Shown: piece by piece, positions 10,791-21,400 of the stretch | Layout of the letters: each line of letters opens with the position of its first letter | Numbering within the stretch: position 1 is the first letter of the stretch | Assembly (NCBI GenBank): GCA_964035015.1 | Contig: OZ035998.1 | Location: 11,868,143 to 11,932,142 of the forward strand | Direction: 5' to 3' | Length of the DNA stretch: 64,000 bases | Source of the DNA: Corallium rubrum | Lineage: Eukaryota > Cnidaria > Anthozoa > Scleralcyonacea > Coralliidae | Translations under genes and position numbers: made by a program | Notes under the pieces: model-generated | Told to the model about the DNA's origin: nothing | What the model saw: only the letters and a program-made list of their open reading frames with translations | Databases searched by the model: none

Positions 10791-11865
10791 GATGGCTAAT
10801 AACGTCCAAACTATATAATATGGTAGAAATACATGTTGTAGGTATGTTGTTATAGGCATTTCATAAGCTTTTCATTTGATGTATATTTTAAGTTTCTGTG
10901 TTGTGTGTAACTTTTTAAAATGTCCAAAATGTTCGCACCATATATTGCTCGTCAAGTAATATTAAATGGACTTCTCACAACTGTTGTAGAATTTCGGATA
11001 TTGTTTTTAAAATACATAACGCACAACTTTGAAACATATATCAAACAGAAGATACTGTAAAATGCTATTTGCGGTAGAACTTTCAAGTTTCTACCTTAAG
11101 GGGAAGTATTTTAAAAATGGGAAAACGTACTATTATCTTGGTCTGAGGTGTAAACAAAACAAACTTAAATAGTACGTTTTCCCATTTTTAAAATACTTCC
11201 CCTTAAGCTAGAAACTTGAAAGTTCTACCGCAAATAGCATTTTACAGTATCTTCTGTTTGATATGTTTCAAAGTTGTGCGTTATGTATTTTAAAAACAAT
11301 ATCCGAAATTCTACAGCAGTTGTGAGAAGTCCATTTAATATTACTTGACGAGCAATACTACCAAAATCAGTAGAGTGTCTTTTCCAGAAGAAAAAAGGTT
11401 GTCTGGAAGGCGGCCAAACGTTTATGTTTTATGACGTCAACGGCTCGCGAATGCCGCGTGGCGTGTGAACGAATACAAGAAAATAGACGAATTCAGTTGA
11501 ATAAGATGTTAATTTTCAACGTAGTGTAAAATGAATGTGATACTGTAGTACACACCATTCAAAAAACATCTTGTTCAACAGAATTCGTTGATTTCGTTGA
11601 ATTCGTTCACACAGCACGCTGCATTCCTGAGCCGTTGACGTCACAAACCATAAACGTTTGGCCGCCTTCCAGACAACCTTTTTTCTTCCGGAAAAGACAC
11701 TCTACTGATTTTGGTAGTATATGGTGCGAACATTTTGGACATTTTAAAAAGTTACACACAACACAGAAACTTAACATATACATCAAATGAACGCTTATGA
11801 AATGCCGAACAACATACGTAGACGATGTATTTCTACCTTACATAGTTTGGAAGTTATTAGCCATC
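10791..11865. mobile_element. Fold-back element, family A, copy 2 (interrupted)
   Basis: Left arm 10791 to about 11125; right arm about 11168-11357, continuing at 11720-11865. Removing the nested element at 11358-11717 restores a near-continuous palindrome of about 710 bp with a short loop (about 11125-11167). It shares the GATGGCTAA end and the AACTTTTTAAAATGT segment with the copy at 2077. It lies in the NOC4L intron and could form a long hairpin in the pre-mRNA. Confidence 0.8.
11358..11717. mobile_element. TA-flanked palindromic element nested in fold-back element
   Basis: The terminal inverted repeat CTACCAAAATCAGTAGAGTG is 20 bp and perfect at both ends. TA duplications lie at 11356-11357 and 11718-11719. 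Removing the insert plus one TA gives GAGCAATATATGGTGCGAAC, which is exactly complementary to the intact left arm of the host palindrome near 10935-10954. Size (360 bp) and TA target fit a Tc1/mariner-type MITE. Confidence 0.88.
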
Positions 11866-12130
11866 TTCTTCCATTTAACAAATATGGCGGGATTACCATG
11901 ATAATCAAAATATTGTGAAACTTTGCTTGGGAGCCTCGTTTTCATGAAGCATGACGTAATTATCGAAAAAGTGTATCCTTGTTCCCATGGTCTTCTCAGT
12001 TACGTACCTGGGAAAACAGAGGCACTGGTCAAATACAAACTGACGATATTTTTGTGAATGAAATTGTCTAGCCAGAATAAAATTCTTAAAATGGGCACTC
12101 CAGTTGCCAACTGGTTATAATACATACTGT

Positions 12131-12641
12131 ATATAGGGGACCGTTGTGGGAGCCGGGACGGGACAAGTAAGCGGGAAGGGACGTTTTTCATCCCGGATTT
12201 ATATAATATGAGAATGTTTTCAGGCGAGACAATTGCGACCGTTTCACAACACAGCTAGAAAGTTGTAAAATCACAGAATAACAGAGAAAGAAATAAAATT
12301 TGACGCATTATAAAGAGCTGCTGTCCTCTTACTAGCCGTTATCACTCATTTGTATCGAATAAACAGCATCAAAATAAATACTCGAAACGGTACCCGTCAT
12401 ATCGTCCCGGTTAGGCGGGACAGATCATTTATGGTGGAGAAAATTGTCCCTCTCAAGCCGGGATCCCGGTCGAGGAAACTGGGATCCAGGTTAGGCGGGA
12501 CGGGACAAAAACGTCCCAGCAAACACCTTCATATAAACGAAATGAGACAAATAAAAGAAAAATATAGTTAGCGATTGCGATCCCACTTAACGTCCCGGCA
12601 AACGTCCCGTCGCGCCTTCCATGTAAACAGTCCCTAAATTA
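12131..12641. mobile_element. TIR-like element rich in GGGACG repeats
   Basis: The left end ATAGGGGACCGTTGTGGGAG and the right end (complement of CATGTAAACAGTCCCTAAAT) are loosely inverted. CGGGACGGGAC and CGTCCC motifs recur in both orientations near the ends. No clear target duplication was identified. It lies just upstream of NOC4L exon 2. Confidence 0.4.
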
Positions 12642-12710
12642 CCTCCCCTTTACTAGGAAAATTGTATGCTGACTACCTTTGTTTATTGATTTTATTCTAT
12701 TTTAACATAG

Positions 12711-13061
12711 GATACTAATGTGACCGACAAAGACTCCAAAGAGACAAGCAACACACTGACTGATCCTTTTACTGAAGATGAGACCGATCCAGGTCAGTGT
12801 CGAGCATTGCAGAGCTCATTATGGGAACTGGGAACCTTGCGACACCACTACTACCCAGGAATTAAAAGTTTAGTGGAATTACTCGAGAAGCCAATAAGCA
12901 AGAATGAAACTGACGTTTCCGAGTATTTTGATTCATCGTACGAATCTTTGTTCGAAGATGAGTGTGTCGAATTAACAAAGAATAATGCTTTTGTTGAATT
13001 CCATACGCCCAAAGGACTGTTTTCAGACACTATGAAGGAACTGTGGCATGTGGGAAACTGA
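12711..13061 (+). CDS. NOC4L: NOC4L exon 2 (C-terminus)
   Basis: The exon begins after the acceptor TTTTAACATAG in phase 0, matching exon 1, and encodes residues 418-533 plus TGA at 13059-13061. The family signature QCRALQSSLWEL..L..HYYPG (about residues 445-464) matches the tail of Noc4 proteins that follows the Noc/CBF domain. Total length of 533 residues is close to animal NOC4L proteins. An ATTAAA at 13437-13442 is a possible poly(A) signal, unproven. The preceding intron (7072-12710) is nearly all transposon-derived. Confidence 0.92.
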   Translation, partial: DTNVTDKDSKETSNTLTDPFTEDETDPGQCRALQSSLWELGTLRHHYYPGIKSLVELLEKPISKNETDVSEYFDSSYESLFEDECVELTKNNAFVEFHTPKGLFSDTMKELWHVGN

Positions 13062-14935
13062 AAAATTTCTTTGTGGTTTGTCGTGTTGCATACAAAGATA
13101 TTTGTGTTGATTAGTGCAACTTGTTGATTTGAAACGTACTTGAAATTCACAAAATAGTGTGTCACGATTCTGCAAGACAGTTAGACAGTTAGACAAAGCC
13201 GGCGACTGAAGCTAAGGTCTCCCCCTTTTTTGGTATGTGTGCCAGGCATACAGCGGAATAGACCTACTGAAACCGCCTTAGATTGGCTTCCTGTTTTCAT
13301 AGTTTAGTGGCAACCCCTGACTTGTTGTGAAATGTTCTTGCCTTTTAATAATACGGGCAACATTTTTGTGAAAATGTTTAAGGTGGGTGGTAATACGTGC
13401 AACAACGTTTATTACCTCATCTTTAGTATTCTAAGAATTAAAGTAGAATAGTTTTCCACTTGTGGAAGTGGAACCTTACCCTTCCGACTCTCTTAAAAAA
13501 TTTTCAAGCAACTTGCCTTGCAACGCCAACCGCATTGACGTACGTAATTGTTGCGTGACAAATTCCACATACCTATGACTACTCTGTGCCAACGGGTTTT
13601 TGTCACGCACAATCTTGAACATTGCGCAGTGTACAAATCAATGGTTCGTGCAAATATAATGTAATATATTGTCTCGCAACGATACGTCGCTAATATTGCG
13701 AAACAAATTACATGCAATATTGCTTCGTAAGGAATTGCAGTTTATGTTAACTTAGTCTTTAGTATAATCTCGGAGCTGAATGATATAGCATATATATAAG
13801 ATTAATTTACAAGGATATCCGTGTTGCACGAAAACCGCGTGTTTTGAAATGGTTGGACTGCAAATGCATGTGCCAAGTAGTTTTATTTTTTTGAAGGGGT
13901 TTAACAACCTGAGTGAGTGCCCTTCCGGCCGATATAGCAGGAACCTTAAGATCTACGAGGTTAACCTCGACGACGTCTTTTACACAAAAGAATTATAATT
14001 ATTTGAAAACAAAGAGAATAGATAATTTTTAGTCCTTTAGTCCACAGGATTTTCACGCCTTTCAGAACGACGTCAACTTGCCAAAAGACGAGAACTGGTG
14101 CTTAACTAGATTAGAGACTTTAAATTGTTTGCAAAACAAAGAGAACGAATCATTTTTAATTCTTTGAACGTTTTCATGGCGATAAAGTAATATAAATAAG
14201 TTTTATGGAAACACCACGTAAAAAAATATTTTTATATTGAGCAAAAATATTGAGCAAAGAAATATTTTACATGGTGTTTCCACAAAACTTATTTATATGA
14301 ATCATTTTTAGTCCCAAGAGTAGTCCCAACACCGTCCTCGCGTTCTTTATACACAACGCCACTTATTTTTAGGGGGTGTTTGATTGTATAGTGTAATTAC
14401 TATAGATCGTTTTCATGTGTCCGGCCTGGGATTCAGTTCACGCCGGTCGCCTACTGGACTGAAGCACTTTCACCTCTCACACTCAAATCTACATAAATAA
14501 TGATTCTCCGGCAGTCACGAGCTGTAAGGCAATTGACACAAATCTTGAAGTAACAGCGAAACCAAGCCCATATAGTTTCAAGGCCAGCCTTATGAACACC
14601 CCCTGATAGAGCATTTTCGCGTCTTTAGGACGACGTCAACGACCAAAAGATGAGAACTGTTGCTTGAGATTGACTTAAATACGGACACTATATCAATCAT
14701 TTTAGCAAAATTTAGATCTATACAAATGCAACACTAAACGTTTCAAGCATAGTTTTTTTCCAGCGAATATTGGCTATTTTAATTTAAATCAATAACCTGT
14801 AGTTAAATTTTAGTCGTAGTTAGTTGTTAGTTCTTTGATTATCTATTTAATTAACATCCACTCTGTAAATATAAAGTATTTCACCTTGAAGGTGCCATTT
14901 TATATCTGAAATAAACCATTTAAAAGATAAAAGAT
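13062..14935. other. Intergenic, NOC4L 3' flank with decayed repeats
   Basis: The first few hundred bases should hold the NOC4L 3' UTR. An inverted repeat (TAAGTTTTATGGAAACACCA and its complement) lies at about 14189-14297. Two diverged direct copies of a CGACGTCAAC...CCAAAAGANGAGAACT segment lie near 14060-14105 and 14620-14665. No ORF has coding character. Confidence 0.4.
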
Positions 14936-14961
14936 AAAAAAAAAAAAAAAAAAAAAAAAAA
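14800..14961 (+). repeat. Retroposed 3' end with poly(A) tail
   Basis: AAATAAACC (AATAAA signal, about 14909) is followed at 14936-14961 by an uninterrupted run of 26 A. This is the 3' signature of an L1-type retroposon or processed transcript. The source sequence is not recognised and the 5' limit is unknown. Confidence 0.45.
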
Positions 14962-15899
14962 GATACTGGGGCGTTTTGGAAGTAATTAACCGTGACATGT
15001 AAGATTTATCTTGCTTTTCAGTAACCATCTTCAAGGCAGACACTACAATTATTTTAGCAGCACCAAAGCGTCAGTGGACTGCTTTCTCGTGCTTTGATAC
15101 CGTGCATATCAAACAATCGGACTTGGTTTTAAAATAGTACTTCATATGATAAAATATAACAGTCAGTTACGTGACTTATTTAAATTGTAAAAGATCTCTA
15201 GGGTTCCTGCTGAAACTCGCCCAGGACAGTATCAGCTAACTGCTTGCAGATCAGTCTCTCTGACGAAGAGTTCGCTCGAAACGTTTCTCTCTGACGAAGG
15301 GCCTTCGCTCGAAAGGTTAGAAATCTTCATTCAATAATTTCGGCAGTACTCAAACCTTACTATATTTCGACTAGTATTCCGTCCACCTTGCTGGTTCCGG
15401 TAGTGTGATAATCAGATTTTCTAATTTTATATTATGTTTTATGCTGCAAGCAATTCTGATATGAATTTTATCAGTCAGTATATTAATGCAAGTATGCGAG
15501 GTCGCCCCATTGGCGAAATGACAATAAATATTGACCGTCTACTCTGTGAACGAGGTTGAATTGACCGTGCCAAAAATATCGCGAATTATCGGAAGCTCCA
15601 TAGCTGTTAATATATCTTGACCCGAAAGGAAAGTATTTAATCCCATCTACGGTTTGTCAACTTCTGAGTATCAATATAACTTGATAATTTTAGATTCAGG
15701 CTGGATTTCCACTTGGCGAAAAATGTCGCTTCGTATCGCGCGAAGCGACGTTTTCTTTTGTCTCGTAAGCTCTCAGGCATGCTGAGGTGAAACCAGTCAG
15801 ACAAGACAAAAGCAAAAAGTCGCTTCGCTCGAGAAATATTGCCTAAAAAGGATTATGGTTAGGGTTGGGATTAGGATATTATGGTTTAGGGTAGGATTA
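14962..15899. other. Intergenic, no gene seen
   Basis: It includes a tandem duplication of a CTCTCTGACGAAG...GCTCGAAA unit at about 15258-15316 and degenerate TTAGGG-like words at 15858-15900. No supported coding or RNA gene. Confidence 0.4.
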
Positions 15900-15907
15900 G
15901 TGCCGTT

Positions 15908-16836
15908 CAGTGGCGTAGCTACACCCGGGCCTACCCGGGCCTGTGCCCGGGTGAAACCTGCGTGTGCCCGGGTGAAATATTGCAGACAGATCTAGCTCTC
16001 ATTATATAGGCAAAGTAATTTAAGTATAGAGTATAGCCACTAAGAAGATTATGTATAAGTTTACTGTTTACAAAAAGACAAAGTATTAGTTTATTTTCCA
16101 CATAAACCTTAAATATTTCCCTAAAAATGGCGGTTTTCGCGTGAAAATTCATCGAGTGCCATCAGTGGTTTCCACCAATGTTTTTTGACTGTTACCGCTA
16201 AAGCATGTGTCAGTGGGCGCAGATGAGTAAAATGTTGAAGCGCAATGGCAGCAAGGCAGTTGTCGTTGTTCGATTGTGGAATTTTTTGTTCTTTTTGTTG
16301 TTCTTAATCTTATTAATTGTGGAAAGTTTGTACGATTTTTGAAATAAAATCAGTCTGAAAATCTAGTTGCATTGTTAGTACGCAAGTATTATTGGGCTCA
16401 AACACTGCAAAATATCTTTAGTGGCATGCCGTATGCCCCTGACTGAAAATTGTTTTTCTAGTTTTCGCGTGAATATTATTGCTAGAGTTAGTTGTTTTGT
16501 ATACACGGTAAGGAAATACTGACTATAAAATCATGATTTTCACTGGTTTTTATTTTATCTTTTTTGTTGTTAAAATTGCCCCCAAAATGCAGGAAGTAGC
16601 ATTTCCGTGGCGTAAAAAATCAAAAATTTCCTGGGGGAGCATGTTCACACCCCAGAGGTTTCCCGCATGTTTGGCGCTCTGAACTGCCACTACCACCCGG
16701 ACATACTGTACTTCAAAATTGGTGGCTACGGCCCTGTTACTGTAAATCACTGTAATAACAAAAAACCCACCAGAGAATGTTGAGACCTGTGCCCATGTTG
16801 TGCCCACATGACATCTGCTTCCTGGCTACGCCACTG
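15908..16836. mobile_element. hAT-like transposon
   Basis: The left end CAGTGGCGTAGCTA and the right end (reverse complement CAGTGGCGTAGCCA) are flanked by the identical 8-bp duplication GTGCCGTT at 15900-15907 and 16837-16844. CCGGGTG motifs repeat near the left end. A block at about 16586-16645 (AAAATGCAGGAAGTAGCATT) is the reverse complement of a segment in the element at 50962. The element is 929 bp with no intact transposase. Confidence 0.88.
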
Positions 16837-16984
16837 GTGCCGTTTGGTCAGGATTAAGAGAAACCCCTTAGTCATCTGGATATGTCTCAGACTCAGTGCC
16901 TGCTGTAACTTTTCCGCTTCAGCCAATCTCGAGTTCAGGCTCTCGAGGAACGAAATTATTTTCAGCAAACCCGGCCCGTCATTC

Positions 16985-17385
16985 TGTTCAATACAGCACT
17001 GTCCACACGTACCCGGATAAATTTGAAAACGCAAAAAAAAATTTCCGTTTTCAAAAAAATCCGCGTCCACACGTAATCGTTTCTAAATCGTTTTTGGCGT
17101 CCACACGTAAACGCGAAAACGTTTCGAAAACGCTGAAATCGCTTACTGAGCATGCTCTTTTGAATACAACATGAGCCCGCGGTACACCTCCAGTAACTTC
17201 CACTTCTTGGTAAACAATCATCGGCTAAGCAGTGAAAGAAGCCTGATTATGTTTCTCTGGAGACCGTTATCAAATTTTTGCGTTTTCGGTGGGCGAAAAC
17301 GCCGGATACGTGTGGACGGAAGGCGTATCCGCAACAAAATTTTTGCGTTTTCGAATTTATCCGGCTACGTGTGGACGGGGCCTTA
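16985..17385. mobile_element. TIR element with GTCCACACGTA ends
   Basis: The left end CTGTCCACACGTACCCGGAT is mirrored by the right end ATCCGGCTACGTGTGGACGG. AAAACGCAAAAA motifs follow inward on both sides, and further CGTCCACACGTA copies lie inside at about 17065 and 17099. The element is about 400 bp and non-coding. No clear target duplication was found. Confidence 0.65.
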
Positions 17386-18032
17386 AACTCCACCTAGACA
17401 CAGCCGGCATATGCGACAGGCGTTTCAGTAGGTGAAACGGCGAGAGCTAAGTCAGCAAAAAAATTACCTGTTTCCCCAATTATTAGATTAACCAATTACG
17501 TACAACAAGAAATATCGTATGTAAAACAAGCGAAGATTTAGGAGAAACACGAAGGGTTTTTTGTCAGTTATAGAGGAATAATCGGAAAATAGTGTCTATA
17601 GTATTTTCGTAATGAGGTCTCTCAAGATAACAGACAAATTAAGAATAGAAGAATATGGTCGGATGAGTTTTTAATGTAAAATTAAAGTATTATGATGTGT
17701 ATTTAATTGGCGATGCAGCGTGTGTTGACCCATAAATGTAGTATGACCATGCACAGTTGGAGACAAGGAGTCTAGTGCGTTTGGAGGGAGGAAAAAATGG
17801 GAGCGAGGCGATTTTTTTTCACCTTGTGCGCTCCCCCCCCCCCCCCCCCAAACGCACACTCTTCCCCAAAATGGAGCGTTTGCTAAGCAGGCTATAGATT
17901 TGATCCACACTATAGTATTCAACGTCCTTATCACTATAGCATAAATCAATTGAACGAAGTTTGTGCTACGTATGAAACATATTTACTATTTATTTATTTT
18001 TATTTTAAAACTGTACAGTATGTATATATACA

Positions 18033-18069
<37 letters not shown>

Positions 18070-18386
18070 GATATATAGATATATAGATATATAGATATAT
18101 AGATATAGATATATACGGTATAAGAAGTGAATGGATTTCCAGCTGTTCTTAATTTCCGTTCTGATTGATTTTGTCAGCAACAAAAAGGTGCTATCCTTAA
18201 TTATGATAACTTTATTGTCTCGGAAGTATTGTTTTCCCCGATAACGTCAACACTCACTCAATGGACAAGGACTCACTCGAACCACAGTAAAAGTACAAAT
18301 TCGAAGATCACAAAGTCATTCAGTGAACATAGCGCTCTGGTTTGAACTACTCAAGAAGATATCAATAGAACTTTCTAACATCGATT
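17386..18386. repeat. Intergenic with C-run and AT microsatellite
   Basis: Poly-C at about 17827-17849, a TA dinucleotide run at about 18036-18066, and an ATATAG hexamer-like array to about 18112. The region lies just upstream of the proposed first protease exon. No promoter element can be assigned. Confidence 0.5.
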
Positions 18387-18464
18387 ATGAACGGTGTTGT
18401 GTTCGTTATCTTCGGCTATTCATGGTGTGTAGCGCAATTCTCTAGCGCGACAAAACAGTACGAG
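18387..18464 (+). CDS. Protease gene, candidate exon 1 (signal peptide)
   Basis: The ATG opens [20 protein letters not shown], a hydrophobic stretch that fits a secretory signal. It is followed by ATKQYE and a donor GTATAG at 18465. The exon is 78 bp and ends in phase 0, matching the next candidate exon. It belongs to the downstream protease by proximity, strand and the need for a signal peptide. Nothing in the sequence proves the link. Confidence 0.45.
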
Positions 18465-21400
18465 GTATAGCTTAGTTATTGTGTATTTGCGCATCTTATG
18501 CGCGCGTATATGATGCTTTTGCGCGTATAGTATATCATCATATACTTTTGTTTGCTTTTAATCTTTTTTTCCAATTTTGTTTCTCCAATTCTGTGTTAAC
18601 TTTCGCTGATATTATTCAATAGAAGTAATCTCAATTTTTTATTTGACCCGCAGACTAACGTTAACGAAGGGATTGGGTTTCCAGCGGTGAATTTGGAAGA
18701 AGGTACGTGAATCTACTTATAAGTAGCGTAGAAGAGAAATACGCACTACAGAGTTAAAGTCTTTACGAGAAAGAGAATCAGTTATATGCTTGTTGAGCCA
18801 TTCTAATTAAACTAATTTCATGACATCATCTCACTGTGTGGTTAATCGCTTCAAAGCGTAGTGTTAAAACAAATTACCAATTGCACGCGGTTTCGTTGAA
18901 TGTTATAAATTATACAATCATATGACGAAAAGTCTTCAAATCAATGCCTATAAAATGGTTTTACTTAAAGATAAAGCGAATAAGTTCCCTATAAGAAAAC
19001 TGCGGGAAACATTGAAAGACACTGCGTGGAAATTACTCCGTAATTATTGTCAGACAGCCCTAAAATACAAAATGGAGGTCACCAGACGAGCCTTTTAATG
19101 AGTTAGTGACGAAATAATAGAACACAACGTTTAGTTTTGTTTAAATAGGGGGTTTGTGTGTCGTTTTGTAATTAGAAGGTCGATATTGTGATCATCAGTA
19201 AGATCGTTTTTCTGATTGGGTTGTAAAAAAATAGGTACGCACTGCGTACATGCGGATCCTGGTATTTGGCTAACATGAGTGAACAATGTAAATTGTATAT
19301 TGCAAACACATTAATGTACTGAATATACTACGACTTATTATTGTAAAGTAAACATATGACTGACAAACACGGCACTGACTGCGAGAACTGAGTGAACTTG
19401 CAAATACAACAGTTTATACATGATGATGCACGCCTAGAAACAAGAAAAACTCGTCAATGCTTAGAAATAAATAAAAAATCTGTATATAATTACAATATTA
19501 ATAGTTGAGCCAAATTATAAGCTGTCCCTTATTTTTAATCTAAATTATATCCAACTTCGAAGAAAGGCTGAAGTATGAAGATTATTATCGGCACTCTTTG
19601 TGACGTCATGACGTGTTGACCATCGTCAGATACAACCGAGCTCATGACAGCGGATATGGTTTAGCAACCAGTATCCGCAAACAGCAAGCAGTTTATGCTC
19701 TGTGATTTATGGTGCATGTATTCTGGAATAGACTGACTATTGACCATGCAGTAACCGTGTTCTTTCGGGAGGAATAACTTATATTGTGGGGGGTTTTATG
19801 CCGACTTTAATTTATTATTGAGTCGGTTTTCTTTGTTCTTTCGAGGGCTTTATATCGCATAAAACCCTTGAATTAGATAAGAAATGAAGTAAAAAACTAG
19901 GAAAATCTTTGTCCAAGGTAGAAAAAAAGGCAAAACTTTGTTGGAAAGCCTCCTCAATAATAAATTAAGTCAGATAAATCCCGAGAACGAGGGATTTATG
20001 CTATATAAAGATCCGAGGACGCGCAGCGTCCGAGGACTTCATATCGCATAAGTTCCGACGTTCTCTTGATTTCAAAAACTTATTAACAATTCATGAGGAA
20101 AACACAAAAGAAATCGGTACCATTTCTGTGGTTTTATAGACCTTATTCATAAATGGCCGACGATTTAAAATCCTTTTATGTGCATATAAATTAGCCCCTC
20201 TGACCCCGTTTTAGAGTAAAGATTCTTTTGAATTTCGCATATGAAAACGGACAAAACGAGTTCAGAGGGGCTAATTTATATGCACATAAAAGATTATTAA
20301 TTCCACGACCATTTATGGATATGGTCTATGTCTGATAAAAAATCCTCCTGATTTACATAAACTTTAGGCTTTAGCTTTGATTCCCGGCGAAGACAACGTT
20401 GTTTACGTTTTTAAACTTACTATACGTGTCGTAGAAACCCTGCGTTTGGTCTTCTACTCGTTGCTCGTTCAATATTCAACACTCTGGAGACAGTATTTTC
20501 TATACTTTATTTCATCTTCAAGAATCGTCAACACTATATTAATCACTCTATTCCAAACTATATTCAATCTATATTCGATCTTTTCCATCAATCTCCTGAA
20601 CACTTATCATGCACTCCTATTTATACCTAACCAATGGGAAGTTATTCGGCTAAATGTTATATTCTAAACTACATCTTAAAAACAACTATTATGGAATTTC
20701 TTCCCCTATAAATTCTTCCCATCGAATTTCTTTCCCTCTCCATTTCTTCCGATAACTAAATACAAGTTACCTTGACCTATAGCTAATTTACTAATACAAT
20801 TACAATTATTTACGTAAAACGAACTACACATTAAAGTCTCTATACGTGTCAAATCAGTTCGTATATTTTTACATGATATGATTCTGTTTGGCATGCTTTT
20901 TGCTATTTACATAAACATATTTTATCCGACACTACGCCAATGAACTTAACAAATGGTTATTTTGCCTCGTGTTTTAATTCTGATAAAATACTGCTGCTTA
21001 TGTGTTTTATTTACTATAGTGGAACCCCGCCATACGACCACCTCGTAAGTTATTACGACCACTTTTTTCTGGCCTGAATACATTCTAAGGGGCTGTGTAC
21101 ATGAGCCGGGCTGGCCGGTTAACCGGGCTCACGCGATTGTTTAGAATCTTTCCTCGGTCGCAAAAGGAGATTTGAATTAATGTCAAGATTTGTGTACATC
21201 TAAACTCAACCAATTCTTCTTTGTACATTTAGTTTATGCGAGTTTTAAAACCACAGTGAGATTCTAATCAATCGCGTGAGCTAGGTTAACCGGGCTAGCC
21301 CAGCTCATAAAGCAGCCCCTAAGTAGTGTAATACTCTCCCGTTATTACGACCACATTTTTTTGGCCAGACGGTGGTCGTATTAACGAGGTTCCACTGTAC

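Noticed and set aside
15850-15905. Telomere-like TTAGGG words
   Set aside because: Only a few degenerate copies (GGTTAGGGTTGGGATTAGG), too short and irregular for an interstitial telomere array.
17671-17949. 92-codon minus-strand ORF
   Set aside because: It runs through a poly-C tract (poly-Gly) and has no homology-like motif or splice sites.
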